Below are positions 33,760-43,530 of a stretch of DNA of 64,000 nucleotides, in pieces. The DNA is from Gillisella vitis (GTDB lineage: Bacteria; Pseudomonadota; Alphaproteobacteria; Rhizobiales; Rhizobiaceae): NCBI RefSeq assembly GCF_021559775.1, contig NZ_CP056051.1, positions 62,001-126,000 on the forward strand, read 5' to 3'. Position 1 is the stretch's first letter, and each line of letters starts with the position of its first letter. The notes under the pieces were generated by a model. That model was not told the DNA's origin, searched no databases, and saw only the letters and a program-made list of their open reading frames with translations. The translations under genes and the position numbers were made by a program.

Positions 33760-34644
33760 TTAGACATCGCACTCGCCTGCGGCGATCGTGGCAAGGCGCG
33801 TCTCACGTGTGGTGACATGCGCTCCGCCATAGCCGACTTTCGTGCTGCCCGGCACGGTTCTAGTCTGCACGACGGCGACGTCGAGCCGGACGACGGCTTC
33901 CATCGGATTGCGCGCAGCGGATGGTGCTCCGCCATAGAGCGCGATGCCGGGCCGGGCGAGGAGACCGCGATAGTCGTCGCCGAGAAAGATGCCGCCGGAA
34001 TTGGCAAACGACAGGTCGTAACCCGGAAATTCGGCGGCGATCTTTCGGAGCTCCTCAAGCTGCTCGCCGTTCTGCGCGCTTTTCTCGTCGTCGGCGGAGG
34101 CCAGATGGCTCATTAGGAAGAGGATATCGACGTCCGATCCTTGCGCGACCGCCTCGGCAAGCAGGGGACGCTCTTCCGGCGGCAGGCCGAGCCGGGACAT
34201 TCCGGTGTCAAACTGAACCACTATGGGAAGCCGGCGGCCGAGACGGCGCGCGGTCCTGTTCCGGTTTCGCCACTGGTCCATCGAGTTGATGACCGGAACG
34301 ATGTTTTCGTAGGCGCATACATCCTCGTTGCCAGGCTGCAGTCCATTAAGAACGAAGATGCGGGCATCATACGAAAGGGCAGGGCGCAGCCTGGTCGCCT
34401 CGATGAACTGGGCAACGAAGAAATGCCGGCAGCCCTTGGCATACAAGGTCCTCGCGACGCGCTCTGCTCCGAGCCCATAGGCATCTGCCTTGACGACCGC
34501 AGCGGTATTTCCAGGTGCGGCCATACCGGCCAGCAGCTCGTAGTTTCTGCTGAGAGCGCCGAGATCGATCGTCAGATACCCCGATGCGCCCCCAACAACG
34601 CAAGCGTCCTCGATGTGCAGATCGTTCGGTCTCACCGTGTGCAT
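33760..34644 (-). pseudogene. Alanine racemase, truncated at the 3' end
   Basis: 294 residues from the ATG at 34644 (GGGGAAG upstream). The PLP-binding Lys motif AAVVKADAYGLGAERVA and the catalytic-Tyr segment TKVGYGGAHVT are both present. The protein stops at LATIAAGECDV where relatives continue AAGYADGL and about 70 more residues of the beta domain. The break is at the seam with the conjugation module, so the gene was cut by a rearrangement and is probably inactive. Racemases of this type (DadX) supply or degrade D/L-alanine and are usually controlled by a divergent Lrp-family gene, as here. Confidence 0.8.
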
Positions 34645-34778
34645 TATCGCTTCCCCGGAACACAAATGTTCACGAGAACGTATTGAAACGATCGTCGAAT
34701 TTCTCGCCAAAAAGCGATTGATTATTCGATTACGGCGTGATTTTAAGGGGAATGTATTGAAAAACGGAGGAATCCGCC

Positions 34779-35240
34779 ATGTCCGCTCTGGACGCGATTG
34801 ATCGCAACATTCTCCGCCTTCTGCGACTCGATGCACGGAGCCCAAATGCCAAGCTCGCTACCGAGGTGGGGTTGTCCCCATCGGCCTGCATGAGACGCAT
34901 CCGGATCATGGAAAAATCCGGCATTATCCGCGGTTACACGGCGCTGGTGGACACATCGAATGTCGAGACGGCGATCGCGGTGATCATCAACATCACGCTC
35001 GAACGCCAGACCGAAGAACATCTCGATCGCTTCGAGGCGGCCGTCAGGCGCCACCCGGAAATACGTGAGTGTTTTCTGATGACCGGTGGTTCCGATTACC
35101 TGCTGCGTGTGGAGGTCGCCAACGCAGGCGAATTCGAGCGGATCCACAAGGAGATCCTGTCGACCTTGCCAGGCGTGCTCAGGATCCATTCCAGTTTTTC
35201 GATCCGGAACGTGCTGGCGACAAAGTCGAAGCGCCGCTAA
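34779..35240 (+). CDS. Lrp/AsnC-family regulator
   Basis: A 153-residue protein. The N-terminal helix-turn-helix (DAIDRNILRLLRLDARSPNA, then EVGLSPSACMRRIRIMEKSG) is followed by the RAM effector domain (ECFLMTGGSDYLLRVEVANA). GGAGGA precedes the ATG. It is divergent from the truncated racemase by 134 bases, the arrangement of dadR/dadX, so it probably sensed alanine and controlled that gene. Confidence 0.93.
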   Translation: MSALDAIDRNILRLLRLDARSPNAKLATEVGLSPSACMRRIRIMEKSGIIRGYTALVDTSNVETAIAVIINITLERQTEEHLDRFEAAVRRHPEIRECFLMTGGSDYLLRVEVANAGEFERIHKEILSTLPGVLRIHSSFSIRNVLATKSKRR

Positions 35241-35299
35241 ATTTTCATTCGAGGCCACTGCAGCATCTCAACTTAGGTACCGGGGCGCGGGCCATTCAG

Positions 35300-35506
35300 T
35301 TAGCGACTTCGCCACCGATCGCTGCGGTTCTTCATGTCGATCAGCGAACTCCCGGCCAGCGTGCGACGCAACTCGGCAGCCTTGTAGCGTCGCCGATCAT
35401 CGACACGCGTTGGGACGGCAGTAGGCTTGCCGGCATCATCGACGGCGACCATAGTGAAGTAGCAAGAGTTGGTGTGCCTTCGAACGCCTGTCCTGATGTC
35501 TTCTGC
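35300..35506 (-). pseudogene. Fragment of an acyl-CoA thioesterase (hotdog family)
   Basis: The frame reads AEDIRTGVRRHTNSCYFTMV, then AVDDAGKPTAVPTRVDDRRR, then YKAAELRRTLAGSS, the C-terminal part of cytosolic acyl-CoA thioester hydrolases. A stop lies just upstream and the N-terminal half is missing, so this is a gene relic within the 35241-35656 gap. Confidence 0.55.
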
Positions 35507-35656
35507 CTATAAACCAATTCCGATTTCCGTGGATGTGCGCCGAGCGTGATTGACCGAGGCACGTGGCCATCCCCAGGAAGCACCCTGCTTTGAGGGTGGT
35601 TTGAGCTGTCGGAATCAGGCAGTGCAGACTGATCGGTCTGTATGGCGCTGTGACCA

Positions 35657-36472
35657 TCAAGTCAGTTTGGAGGCGGCTTCACCCCAGATAACAGGTTCGT
35701 CGATCTGCCCAAGAGGGTTCAACGCCTTGGAAATGACGCGTGCTTCTTTCGTCAGAAGGTCAATTACTGTCTTTTGACGCGGACCCGAAAGCCTTACCAA
35801 GGGAGCTGCAATGCTGAGTGAGGCGACTGCAATCCCTGCCCGGTCGAAAATCGGAACTGCTATCGCAGAAATTCCGTCGTTGATGTTGAAGTCGAACGCA
35901 GCAGCTCGCATTTCCCTGATTTCGTTGATCATTGTACGCAGATCAAGCTCATCAATCGGGTATTCGGCGGCGATACGCGGCATGTTGAAGCGGATGATCT
36001 GTTCACGCTCTTCGTCAGGCTGAAACGCAAGGATGGCCAATGCGCCTTGGCCGACACCCAATGGAACGCGCCCTCCGACACCGCCATAGAACGTTCGGAT
36101 AGGATGACTTCCCCAGAAGCAATCGGTGCATATCGCGTCAAACTTAGACCTTTCGATCAATATCACTGCTTCTTTCAACATACCGAACACGCGCAGCAGA
36201 GATGGTCTGGCGGCTTCGGAAATGCTGTTCATCTGTCTGGATTTGGCGGCCATACAGAAGAATTCATACGAGAGGCGGTAGTTCTTGTCCGCTTGCTCGA
36301 CGAGGCCCTCACTGATCAACGTCTTCAGCAGCCGATGTACCGTCGGCAGGCTTACATCCATACCTTGGGCGATATCCTTAAGGCGGGCACCAGCCGCCCC
36401 CGACCTGGCAATAGCTTTCAATAGTAAGACCGCCTTGCCTAGACTTGATTGAGACGCGTCGTGGTTTTCCAT
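35657..36472 (-). CDS. IclR-family regulator 1
   Basis: A 271-residue protein with a winged helix (LKDIAQGMDVSLPTVHRLLK) and an IclR effector domain (GGRVPLGVGQGALAILAF; ISAIAVPIFDRAGIAVASLS). No clear ribosome site before the ATG at 36472. Divergent from the transporter-aminotransferase operon by 177 bases, so it most likely regulates that operon. Confidence 0.92.
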   Translation of the reverse strand: MENHDASQSSLGKAVLLLKAIARSGAAGARLKDIAQGMDVSLPTVHRLLKTLISEGLVEQADKNYRLSYEFFCMAAKSRQMNSISEAARPSLLRVFGMLKEAVILIERSKFDAICTDCFWGSHPIRTFYGGVGGRVPLGVGQGALAILAFQPDEEREQIIRFNMPRIAAEYPIDELDLRTMINEIREMRAAAFDFNINDGISAIAVPIFDRAGIAVASLSIAAPLVRLSGPRQKTVIDLLTKEARVISKALNPLGQIDEPVIWGEAASKLT

Positions 36473-36479
36473 AATTTAG

Positions 36480-36495
36480 CGATAATCCGTTATTG
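36480..36495. promoter_or_regulatory. Candidate IclR operator
   Basis: CGATAATCCGTTATTG, an imperfect palindrome with ATAA/TTAT arms, lies 8 bases from the IclR start in the divergent promoter region. Confidence 0.35.
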
Positions 36496-36649
36496 ATTTA
36501 GCATTTCTTCCGTATGCTGGAAGCAAATTGCAGGTTTACGTCACTATCGCAAGATGCCTGATTGTAAGAATTCGTTAATTAGCACTGAATTCCAGCCAGT
36601 TCCGGTACGCCGGACGGTCTACCACTGCAAAACCAAAAAGGGGAACTCA

Positions 36650-37765
36650 ATGTCTGAGAATAAAGGCACAATGGAAGCGCGTATCAGCCGCCGTAATTTC
36701 AATCTTCTCGGATTGGGGTCGGCCGCTGCGCTTGTTGCAATGCGTGCGGGTCCGAGCTGGGCTGCCGGCGAGAAGATAACTTTTTACGGCTACGGCGGCC
36801 AGAGCAAGAAGAACATGCATGAAGTCGTCTTCACGCCCTTCACCCAGGCCACCGGCATTGAGGTGGTTGAAGGTACGTTCGGCGACGAAACCGAAATCAT
36901 CACTCGCCTGAAATCCGGTGGTGCTGGGGATCTCAGCGTCTACTCAAATGCTGGCTTCGATATGTACAAGCGCTACGTGGACCTAGGAGCCAACTCTGAG
37001 CTCAATGAAGACAACATTCCGAACCTGAAGCTTGTTTCTCAGGTGCTGATCGAGCAGATGCGCAAGCTAACTCCAAATGGTAAGCTCTCAGCGATTCCCT
37101 ACCTCTACGGTACCACCGGCATCGCCTACAACACAAAACACGTATCGCGCGAGGAGGCTAAAAAACTTGGCTACAAGCTCCTTTGGGACAAGCGTTTCTC
37201 CGGCAAGATCGCGTTGAGCAACTACGCTCTCGACCGCATCTGGTCGGCGGCGCTTTATACGGGCCAAGACCCGAACAAGCTCAGCGACACCAATGCTATT
37301 TTCGCGGCTCTTCGTGAACAGAGGCCGCTCGTCAAGAAATATTGGGAGTCCGGCTCGGAAGTTATGGACCTTCTCGCCAAGGAAGAGGTTGTGGTCGCCG
37401 AGACTTGGTCGACGCGGGCGGCGGCGCTGAAGAAAGACAACTATCCAATCGAATATCTCGAACCCGAACAATGCCAGGCTTGGGTCCAGAACTTGTTCGT
37501 CCTGAAAGGCGCACCGATGGAGCCTTGCGAAAAGCTCCTCGATCTCATGCTCAAGCCGGAGATCAACTTCGAATATTGCATGCGCACCAATAACGGCTCC
37601 GCGCTTGATCCGAGAAAGACGAACTTCCCGGATCAGCTGAAGAACCAGCCCGGCTTCGATCCCAGCGGAACGTTCGAGGGCTTTAATATCCCCGACGGAG
37701 CTTACTGGGCGGAACAGATCGACAAGCTTGAGCCACAGTGGCGGCGTGTTGCCAGGGGTGCATGA
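36650..37765 (+). CDS. Spermidine/putrescine-type solute-binding protein (Tat-exported)
   Basis: A 371-residue PotD/PotF-like periplasmic binding protein. The start is the ATG at 36650 with AGGGGA upstream. The signal peptide has a twin-arginine motif (ISRRNFNLLGLG) and ends near SWAAG, so it is probably exported folded by Tat, unlike the other binding proteins here. Core segments: ITFYGYGGQSKKN, SVYSNAGFDMYKRYV, PYLYGTTGIAYNT. Ligand unknown; the family binds polyamines and related amines. First gene of an operon running to the aminotransferase. Confidence 0.9.
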   Translation: MSENKGTMEARISRRNFNLLGLGSAAALVAMRAGPSWAAGEKITFYGYGGQSKKNMHEVVFTPFTQATGIEVVEGTFGDETEIITRLKSGGAGDLSVYSNAGFDMYKRYVDLGANSELNEDNIPNLKLVSQVLIEQMRKLTPNGKLSAIPYLYGTTGIAYNTKHVSREEAKKLGYKLLWDKRFSGKIALSNYALDRIWSAALYTGQDPNKLSDTNAIFAALREQRPLVKKYWESGSEVMDLLAKEEVVVAETWSTRAAALKKDNYPIEYLEPEQCQAWVQNLFVLKGAPMEPCEKLLDLMLKPEINFEYCMRTNNGSALDPRKTNFPDQLKNQPGFDPSGTFEGFNIPDGAYWAEQIDKLEPQWRRVARGA

Positions 37766-37769
37766 GCTT

Positions 37770-37808
37770 TTCGCACAGATGGCCGCGTCAGAGGCGGCCA
37801 AATGCGAA
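37770..37808 (+). other. Intercistronic hairpin after the binding-protein gene
   Basis: Nested arms TTCGCA/TGCGAA (37770-37775, 37803-37808) and GGCCGC/GCGGCC (37781-37786, 37794-37799). No T-run follows. Such hairpins commonly protect the abundant binding-protein mRNA. Confidence 0.5.
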
Positions 37809-37846
37809 CCTCAGCCCCCGCTCCGCGACAGGATTAAGTCACTATC

Positions 37847-38938
37847 ATGCTTGAATTTCGATCTACCACACTCCGCTACGGCCCAGTCGTTGCGGTCAAC
37901 GACATCAATCTCGTCGTTGAAACCGGCGCGTTCGTCGCGTTGCTTGGACCCTCTGGCTGCGGCAAGACGACCTTGCTGCGCTCGGTCGCCGGCCTCGCCG
38001 GCAACACGACCGGCGAGATCCTCATCAACGGTCGCCCGGTCACAGACGTGCCGGTCCACAAGCGCAATATCGGCCTGGTCTTTCAAAACTACGCCCTCTT
38101 TCCGCACAAGACCGTTTTCGACAACATCGCTTTCGGCCTGAAATATCGTGGCCTTCCAAAAGCCGACATCAAGCGGCAGGTTACCGAAGCCCTAGAAATG
38201 GTCCGGCTTCCGCACACGGCAAATCGGTATCCTTCCCAGCTGTCCGGCGGTCAGCAGCAGCGCATCGCCATTGCGCGCGCGATCGTCACGAAGCCGGACG
38301 TTCTGCTCCTAGACGAACCTCTCTCGGCGCTGGACGCCAATCTTCGCGCGGATATGCGAAGCGAGATTCGGGCTCTCCAGCAGGCAACCGGCATCACCAC
38401 GGTATTCGTTACCCATGATCAGGAAGAAGCTCTGGCAATGGCCGACCTTGTCGTCGTGATGAAGGATGGATGCGTCGTCCAAACAGGCTCGCCCGAGGAA
38501 ATATACCGCACGCCAAAGTCCCGTTTTGTTGCTGAGTTCATCGGTCATGCGAACCTTTTGAAAGCCAAGGTCGTTGAAAGCACCGAAAGCTCTTTTCTTA
38601 TTGATATCGGCGGCGTGCAAACGCGTCTATCCGGAAATGTTGGTGCAAAGGTCGGCGATACGATCGAGGCAGTTGTTCGCTCGGCGCATATTAAGGTCGG
38701 AGCCGCTCAGCAATCGGCGAACCCTGCGCTTCATCTCGGAAAAGTTATCGAGCGGACGTTCCTTGGGGACAAGACAACATATGTCATCGATCTTGAAGGG
38801 ACGCGCGTCGCTGCATCTGCTGGTGACGATAGCCATCCCCTTCAAGTCGGGGATCTTGCCGAACTGAATTTCGATCCGGCGCGGATTACTCTCCTTGATG
38901 CTGACGGTCAATATCTTCCGATAGAAGGAAGGAGCTGA
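37847..38938 (+). CDS. Polyamine-type ABC transporter ATPase (PotA-like) 1
   Basis: A 363-residue protein. Walker A GPSGCGKTT (about residue 35), Q-loop FQNYALFPH, signature LSGGQQQR, Walker B VLLLDEPLSALD, and a C-terminal TOBE domain (VGDTIEAVVRSAHIKVG). Energises import by the two permeases that follow. Two bases separate it from the first permease gene. Confidence 0.93.
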   Translation: MLEFRSTTLRYGPVVAVNDINLVVETGAFVALLGPSGCGKTTLLRSVAGLAGNTTGEILINGRPVTDVPVHKRNIGLVFQNYALFPHKTVFDNIAFGLKYRGLPKADIKRQVTEALEMVRLPHTANRYPSQLSGGQQQRIAIARAIVTKPDVLLLDEPLSALDANLRADMRSEIRALQQATGITTVFVTHDQEEALAMADLVVVMKDGCVVQTGSPEEIYRTPKSRFVAEFIGHANLLKAKVVESTESSFLIDIGGVQTRLSGNVGAKVGDTIEAVVRSAHIKVGAAQQSANPALHLGKVIERTFLGDKTTYVIDLEGTRVAASAGDDSHPLQVGDLAELNFDPARITLLDADGQYLPIEGRS

Positions 38939-38939
38939 G

Positions 38940-39821
38940 ATGGCGGTGGCTCTTTCTCAAAAAAATGACAGGCTGCGCATCCTCCTACTCTTGGCGCCTG
39001 CAATCATCCTGCTTCTTCTGCTGATCGTGGCGCCGACAGCGACTATGATCCGTTACAGCTTCAATACATATATCGGTGGTGGCCGGGACGCATCGGGCCT
39101 CAGCCTCGAGAACTGGAAAATGTTCTTCTCGGACCCCTATTATTTCCTGGGGCTCTGGAAGACGATGCGTATCGCTGTTGAGGCAACGGTGATCGCGGTC
39201 TTTATCGCCTATCCGGTGGCCTATACGATCGCTTTCAGCTCCCGGGTTTGGCGCCCATTCCTGTTGATCTTGCTCGTGCTTCCCTTCTGGATCAGCTTCA
39301 TCATCAGAAACCTTGCCTGGATCAATATTCTGGGAGAGCGCGGCGCCATAAATGCGTTGCTGATGGGACTTGGCCTGACCGATAGCCCGCTCAAGTTTCT
39401 ATACACTGAATTCTCGGTGATACTTGGCATACTGAGCTTTGTGCTGCCCTACATCATCCTGAACATCTATGTGAGCCTCGATGGCATCGACCGGAACTTG
39501 CTTCACGCCGCTCGAACGCTGGGTTGCACGTCATGGCAGGCGTTCCTGGAAATAACCCTTCCGTTGTCTCTTCCAGGACTATGCTCTGGCGTCCTCCTGT
39601 CGCTCGTCCTCGCTGCCGGCACTTACATCACGCCAGCTCTGTTGGGCGGGCCTGACAATTTCATGTTCGGCAACATCATCGCTGACACGATCAGCCTCGA
39701 GCTGAATTGGCCAATGGGCGCGGTTTTGTCGCTCGCATTGACATTTTTGCTGCTGCTTCTCACCGCCATTTACAGCCGCTTCCTTGGCATCGGCTCCATC
39801 ACGAAAGGATTGACGCGATGA
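38940..39821 (+). CDS. ABC permease (PotB-like) 1
   Basis: A 293-residue inner-membrane protein with about six helices and the EAA loop LLHAARTLGCTSWQAFLEIT followed by LPLSLPG, the contact site for the ATPase. GGAAGGAG precedes the ATG. Overlaps the next permease by ATGA. Confidence 0.92.
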   Translation: MAVALSQKNDRLRILLLLAPAIILLLLLIVAPTATMIRYSFNTYIGGGRDASGLSLENWKMFFSDPYYFLGLWKTMRIAVEATVIAVFIAYPVAYTIAFSSRVWRPFLLILLVLPFWISFIIRNLAWINILGERGAINALLMGLGLTDSPLKFLYTEFSVILGILSFVLPYIILNIYVSLDGIDRNLLHAARTLGCTSWQAFLEITLPLSLPGLCSGVLLSLVLAAGTYITPALLGGPDNFMFGNIIADTISLELNWPMGAVLSLALTFLLLLLTAIYSRFLGIGSITKGLTR

Positions 39822-40618
39822 ACGCTGATCAACCCGGTGTTGGCTGGCCGCTAAAAATCTTCACGGCGCTGGTCTACATGTTTCTCTTTGGACCCGTCGC
39901 CGCGGTGATCCTGCTTTCGTTCAACACCGCCGACTTTGCTTCCTTCCCCATGCAAGGGGTCGGGCTCCGCTGGTTCGCCGAGCTTTTTCAGAACGAGAGT
40001 GTCATGCGGGCGCTCAAGACGTCGCTGGTGCTCGGTGTTTTGACCGCCGGCATCTGTGGTGTGGTGGGAGTATTGGCCGCCATTGCGCTTGCCCGATATG
40101 AATTTCGAGGTAAGCGGCTCATGAACGTCTTTCTGCTGACACCGCTTCTCGTTCCCGAGACGGTTCTCGCCGTGGGGCTTCTGTTGTTCATGCAGTTGTT
40201 CAAGCAGCCGCGCAGTTTTAGCCTACTGTTGATGGGCCACATCATGCTGGCGCTGCCCTATGTGGTTCTGGTCGTTCATGCGCGCCTCATCACAATCCAG
40301 AAGACCTTTGAGGAAGCGGCTGCGACGCTGGGTGCCAACCGGTTGCAGGTTTTCCGCGAAGTCACCCTTCCGCTGCTCATGCCAGCAGTTGTCGCAGGGT
40401 TGCTGTTGTCATTCACCCTGTCGTTCGACAACGTCACCGCCTCGATCTTTTGGCGGCCGATCGGCACGGAAACGCTTCCCACTGAAATCTACAGCATGCT
40501 CCGGGACTCGGTGAGCCCTGAGATCAATGCGCTGGGAACGGTGATGGTCGCGATCACGATCGGGCTGCCGCTGCTGGGTATCGCCTTCTTCCGAATCAGG
40601 TCGCAAAGGCGGCTTTAG
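39818..40618 (+). CDS. ABC permease (PotC-like) 1
   Basis: A 266-residue inner-membrane protein starting at the ATGA overlap (MNADQPGVGWPLKIF). EAA loop FEEAAATLGANRLQVFREVT followed by LPLLMPA; about six membrane helices. Partner of the preceding permease. Confidence 0.92.
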   Translation: MNADQPGVGWPLKIFTALVYMFLFGPVAAVILLSFNTADFASFPMQGVGLRWFAELFQNESVMRALKTSLVLGVLTAGICGVVGVLAAIALARYEFRGKRLMNVFLLTPLLVPETVLAVGLLLFMQLFKQPRSFSLLLMGHIMLALPYVVLVVHARLITIQKTFEEAAATLGANRLQVFREVTLPLLMPAVVAGLLLSFTLSFDNVTASIFWRPIGTETLPTEIYSMLRDSVSPEINALGTVMVAITIGLPLLGIAFFRIRSQRRL

Positions 40619-40626
40619 CCGCCATC

Positions 40627-40658
40627 GCGCAAGCCGGTCCGAAGTCTCCGGCTTGCGC
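40627..40658 (+). other. Intercistronic hairpin before the aminotransferase
   Basis: A perfect 11-bp stem, GCGCAAGCCGG (40627-40637) with CCGGCTTGCGC (40648-40658), and no T-run. Either a partial terminator or an mRNA-stabilising structure. Confidence 0.6.
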
Positions 40659-40738
40659 CTACTTCAACGAAACAGCCGATGCGAAGCTTCTGATGGCGTC
40701 GGTCCCAATAACTGTCACCTACAGAGTGAGGAAGAAAG

Positions 40739-42085
40739 ATGGCTAACGAAACCGCAAACAGCAATTCTGTCCAATCCTTTTGGCGTCCCTTCGATACGCC
40801 ATCCGAAACCTTGATGGACCCACCGCGCCGCGTCGCATCTGGCGACGGCGTCTATGTCACGGACGATGGCGGTCGACTGCTGGACGCTGTCGGTGGGCTC
40901 TGGAACGTCAATCTCGGCTATAGCCAGCCATCGATCACTCAGGCGATAACGAAGCAACTCGAAGAACTGGCCTATACATCAGTGTTCAAAGGCAACACCA
41001 CCGGCGTGGCGGAAGAGCTTGCCCAGACCCTCGTCGACGACTGGTTCGGCGCCGACGGAATGGCAAGAGTATTTTTCACGTCCGGCGGGTCCGACTCCGT
41101 CGAAACCGCTCTACGTCTTGCACGCCAGTATTGGAAAATCCTGGGGCAGAACGACCGCTACAAGTTCATCTCCCTTAAGCGTTCGTATCATGGCACCCAT
41201 TTCGGCGGCTCCTCCGTTAGCGGAGGCGCTCATCTGCGCCGCAACTACGAGCCATTAATGCCGGGTTGCTTTCACATTCCCGCGCCGATCACCTACCGCA
41301 ACGCTTTTGACGAAACTTCTCCGGAACGTCTCGCGCAGATTTGCGTGCGTCTGCTCGAGGAGGAGATTATCTTCCAGGGGCCCGAGACCGTCGCTGCGTT
41401 TATCGCTGAACCGGTTCAGGGTGCTGGTGGCATCATCGTTCCTCACGAGAGCTTCTGGCCGATGGTGCGCGAGGTTTGCGACAAGTATGGAGTGCTTCTG
41501 ATCGCCGATGAGGTCGTGACCGGTTTTGGTCGTACCGGGTTCGATTCCGGCGTACGAGGCTGGGGCGTGAAGCCGGATATGATGATCCTGGCGAAGGCGA
41601 TCACTTCCGGATACTTCCCCTTCGGTGCAACGATGATCGGCGAAAAAGTCGCGCAGGCCTTCGAGAACACCAAGGGTCCGGTCGCGAATGTCGGCCACGG
41701 ATACACGAACTCCGGTCATCCTGCAGGATGTGCGGCTGGTCTCGCTACGCTGAAGCTCACACGCGAGCTTGGCGTGGTCGAAAATGCTGGCCCTCTGGGT
41801 GAGCGCCTCATGGCTGGACTTCAGCGCATGAAGGACAAGCACGAGCTGGTTGGAGACGTGCGCGGTCGGGGACTTATGGCAGCGGTCGAACTCGTCTCCG
41901 ATCGGTCCGCCAAGACGCCGCTCGGCGCCGAGATGATGAAGCGCTTCGTCAAGGCAACCGCAGCCAACGGTGTATTGGTGCGCCAAGGCGGTCACATGAT
42001 CATCCTATCGCCTCCTTTGACCATCCAGGCGTCGCAAATCGATGAGATCGTCGATGCGATGGACAAAGGCTTGTCCAGCTTGTGA
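40739..42085 (+). CDS. Class-III aminotransferase (omega-amino acid/polyamine:pyruvate type)
   Basis: A 448-residue PLP enzyme. Recognisable: GDGVYVTDDGGRLLDAVGGL, the cofactor-phosphate segment FFTSGGSDSVETALRLARQY, the PLP-binding Asp motif LLIADEVVTGFGRTG and the Schiff-base Lys in MILAKAITSGYFP. Enzymes of this kind (for example SpuC) transfer the terminal amino group of a diamine or omega-amino acid to pyruvate. At the end of a polyamine-type importer operon it probably deaminates the imported compound. GAGGAA precedes the ATG. Confidence 0.9.
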   Translation: MANETANSNSVQSFWRPFDTPSETLMDPPRRVASGDGVYVTDDGGRLLDAVGGLWNVNLGYSQPSITQAITKQLEELAYTSVFKGNTTGVAEELAQTLVDDWFGADGMARVFFTSGGSDSVETALRLARQYWKILGQNDRYKFISLKRSYHGTHFGGSSVSGGAHLRRNYEPLMPGCFHIPAPITYRNAFDETSPERLAQICVRLLEEEIIFQGPETVAAFIAEPVQGAGGIIVPHESFWPMVREVCDKYGVLLIADEVVTGFGRTGFDSGVRGWGVKPDMMILAKAITSGYFPFGATMIGEKVAQAFENTKGPVANVGHGYTNSGHPAGCAAGLATLKLTRELGVVENAGPLGERLMAGLQRMKDKHELVGDVRGRGLMAAVELVSDRSAKTPLGAEMMKRFVKATAANGVLVRQGGHMIILSPPLTIQASQIDEIVDAMDKGLSSL

Positions 42086-42216
42086 TCGATTGACAGCGCC
42101 CATACCGCGAGCCGGAAACTTGCCCGCTCGCGGTGAAATCGCACGAAACGTTTTTGATTTCCCGGCTGCTGGGTTCCAAGTCACACCGACTTGGTGCCCA
42201 GCGTATCGATTCATAA

Positions 42217-42233
42217 ATTCTTATAATCAGAAT
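42217..42233. promoter_or_regulatory. Candidate operator upstream of operon 2
   Basis: ATTCT-TATAATC-AGAAT, a 5-bp inverted repeat in the AT-rich part of the 42086-42672 gap. A similar dyad (ATTCTA/TAGAAT) lies at 48448-48464. Nothing else is recognised in the gap. Confidence 0.3.
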
Positions 42234-42672
42234 AATAGTGACTCATAAATATCAATTAAAAGAAACTAGTTAACATTTGTTCGTTTATTGTCCTTTCTCA
42301 TGAGAACAAAAGAATAAGTCGAATAGGGGAATGTGACGCAAAGGGCTGCGCTGCGGTAATTGCCGCAAATCGCCAGCGCACGCGTAATGTTCGAGTCCAC
42401 CTGGTCGAAAATAGAGGCAACGAGCCGGAGCGCGGTTCACTCCTCCCGCTTTTGATCGGGCCGATAGCGGCTCGATCCGAGAGAATTGTCGTCTAGGACC
42501 GTCCATGGCTCAGGACATCAAACGAGCAATTTGACTGGAAGAAAATGCACCTGTCGGATTCAGCATGATCGCTCGTCAGGTAACTGTTTTCGATAGAGGC
42601 CTGAACGCGACATTAGACGCCAAAGTCGCGCCATCAGGTCCGACTTACTTCAAACAGGGAGTGCGCGAAAAA

Positions 42673-43530
42673 ATGCTAAATCGGCGGCAGGAACTGGTCA
42701 CACTCTTTTTGCTGGCGCCTTCGCTCGTCATGTCAGTGCTATTACTTGTGGTGCCGCTGCTGGTGGTGATTGCCTATAGCTTTGCTGGCCGGGATGCCTA
42801 TGGCGGCGCTGTCACCGGCTTTACCCTCGCAAGCTATATCGAACTACTTCAGCCAACTTATCTGCCGATCTTCGTAAACTCGTTGCAGATTGCGGCGGTA
42901 TCGACCGCTGTTTGCCTTCTTATCGGCTATCCGATCGCCTACTTCATAGCATTTCGTGCTGGTAGGCATGCCGGGCTCCTGCTCGCACTGCTGCTCATCC
43001 CGTTCTGGATCGACTTCATGATCCGCATGTCGAGCTGGATGGTCCTGATGGGTCGGAACGGCACGATCAACGGAATTCTGAGCGGCATCGGGATGATCGA
43101 TGAGCCAATCAGGATGATCGGTACCTATCCGGCGGTGACGGTTGGCATGCTCTACGCGTTTCTGCCGACGACTGTGCTGCCGATCTACGCCGCGCTTTCC
43201 GGCATCAACAAGCGTCTGCTTGAGGCTGCGGACGATCTCGGCGCCGGGCCGATCGAGGCTTTTTGGCGGGTAACCTTTCCGCTTTCTCTCCCAGGCGTGA
43301 TGGCGGCGATGCTCTTCGTCTTCGTGCCGGCTATGGGCGTCTATGCGATTCCCGTTCTCCTCGGCGGTGGCAAGAGCATTATTCTCGGCAATCTGATCGT
43401 CCAGCTCTTCCTGGATTTCCGCAATATTCCCCTGGGGGCCGCAGTTTCGGTCGTCATGCTCGTGGTGTCTTCGGTCATCATCGTTTTCTATATGCGCATT
43501 CTGCGCAGGGTCGAGGAGGCGCACGCATGA
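42673..43530 (+). CDS. ABC permease (PotB-like) 2
   Basis: A 285-residue inner-membrane protein. The start is the ATG at 42673 (MLNRRQELVTLFLLAP) with GGGAG upstream. EAA loop LLEAADDLGAGPIEAFWRVT followed by FPLSLPG. First gene of operon 2, in which the permeases precede the binding protein and ATPase. Overlaps the next permease by ATGA. Confidence 0.9.
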   Translation: MLNRRQELVTLFLLAPSLVMSVLLLVVPLLVVIAYSFAGRDAYGGAVTGFTLASYIELLQPTYLPIFVNSLQIAAVSTAVCLLIGYPIAYFIAFRAGRHAGLLLALLLIPFWIDFMIRMSSWMVLMGRNGTINGILSGIGMIDEPIRMIGTYPAVTVGMLYAFLPTTVLPIYAALSGINKRLLEAADDLGAGPIEAFWRVTFPLSLPGVMAAMLFVFVPAMGVYAIPVLLGGGKSIILGNLIVQLFLDFRNIPLGAAVSVVMLVVSSVIIVFYMRILRRVEEAHA

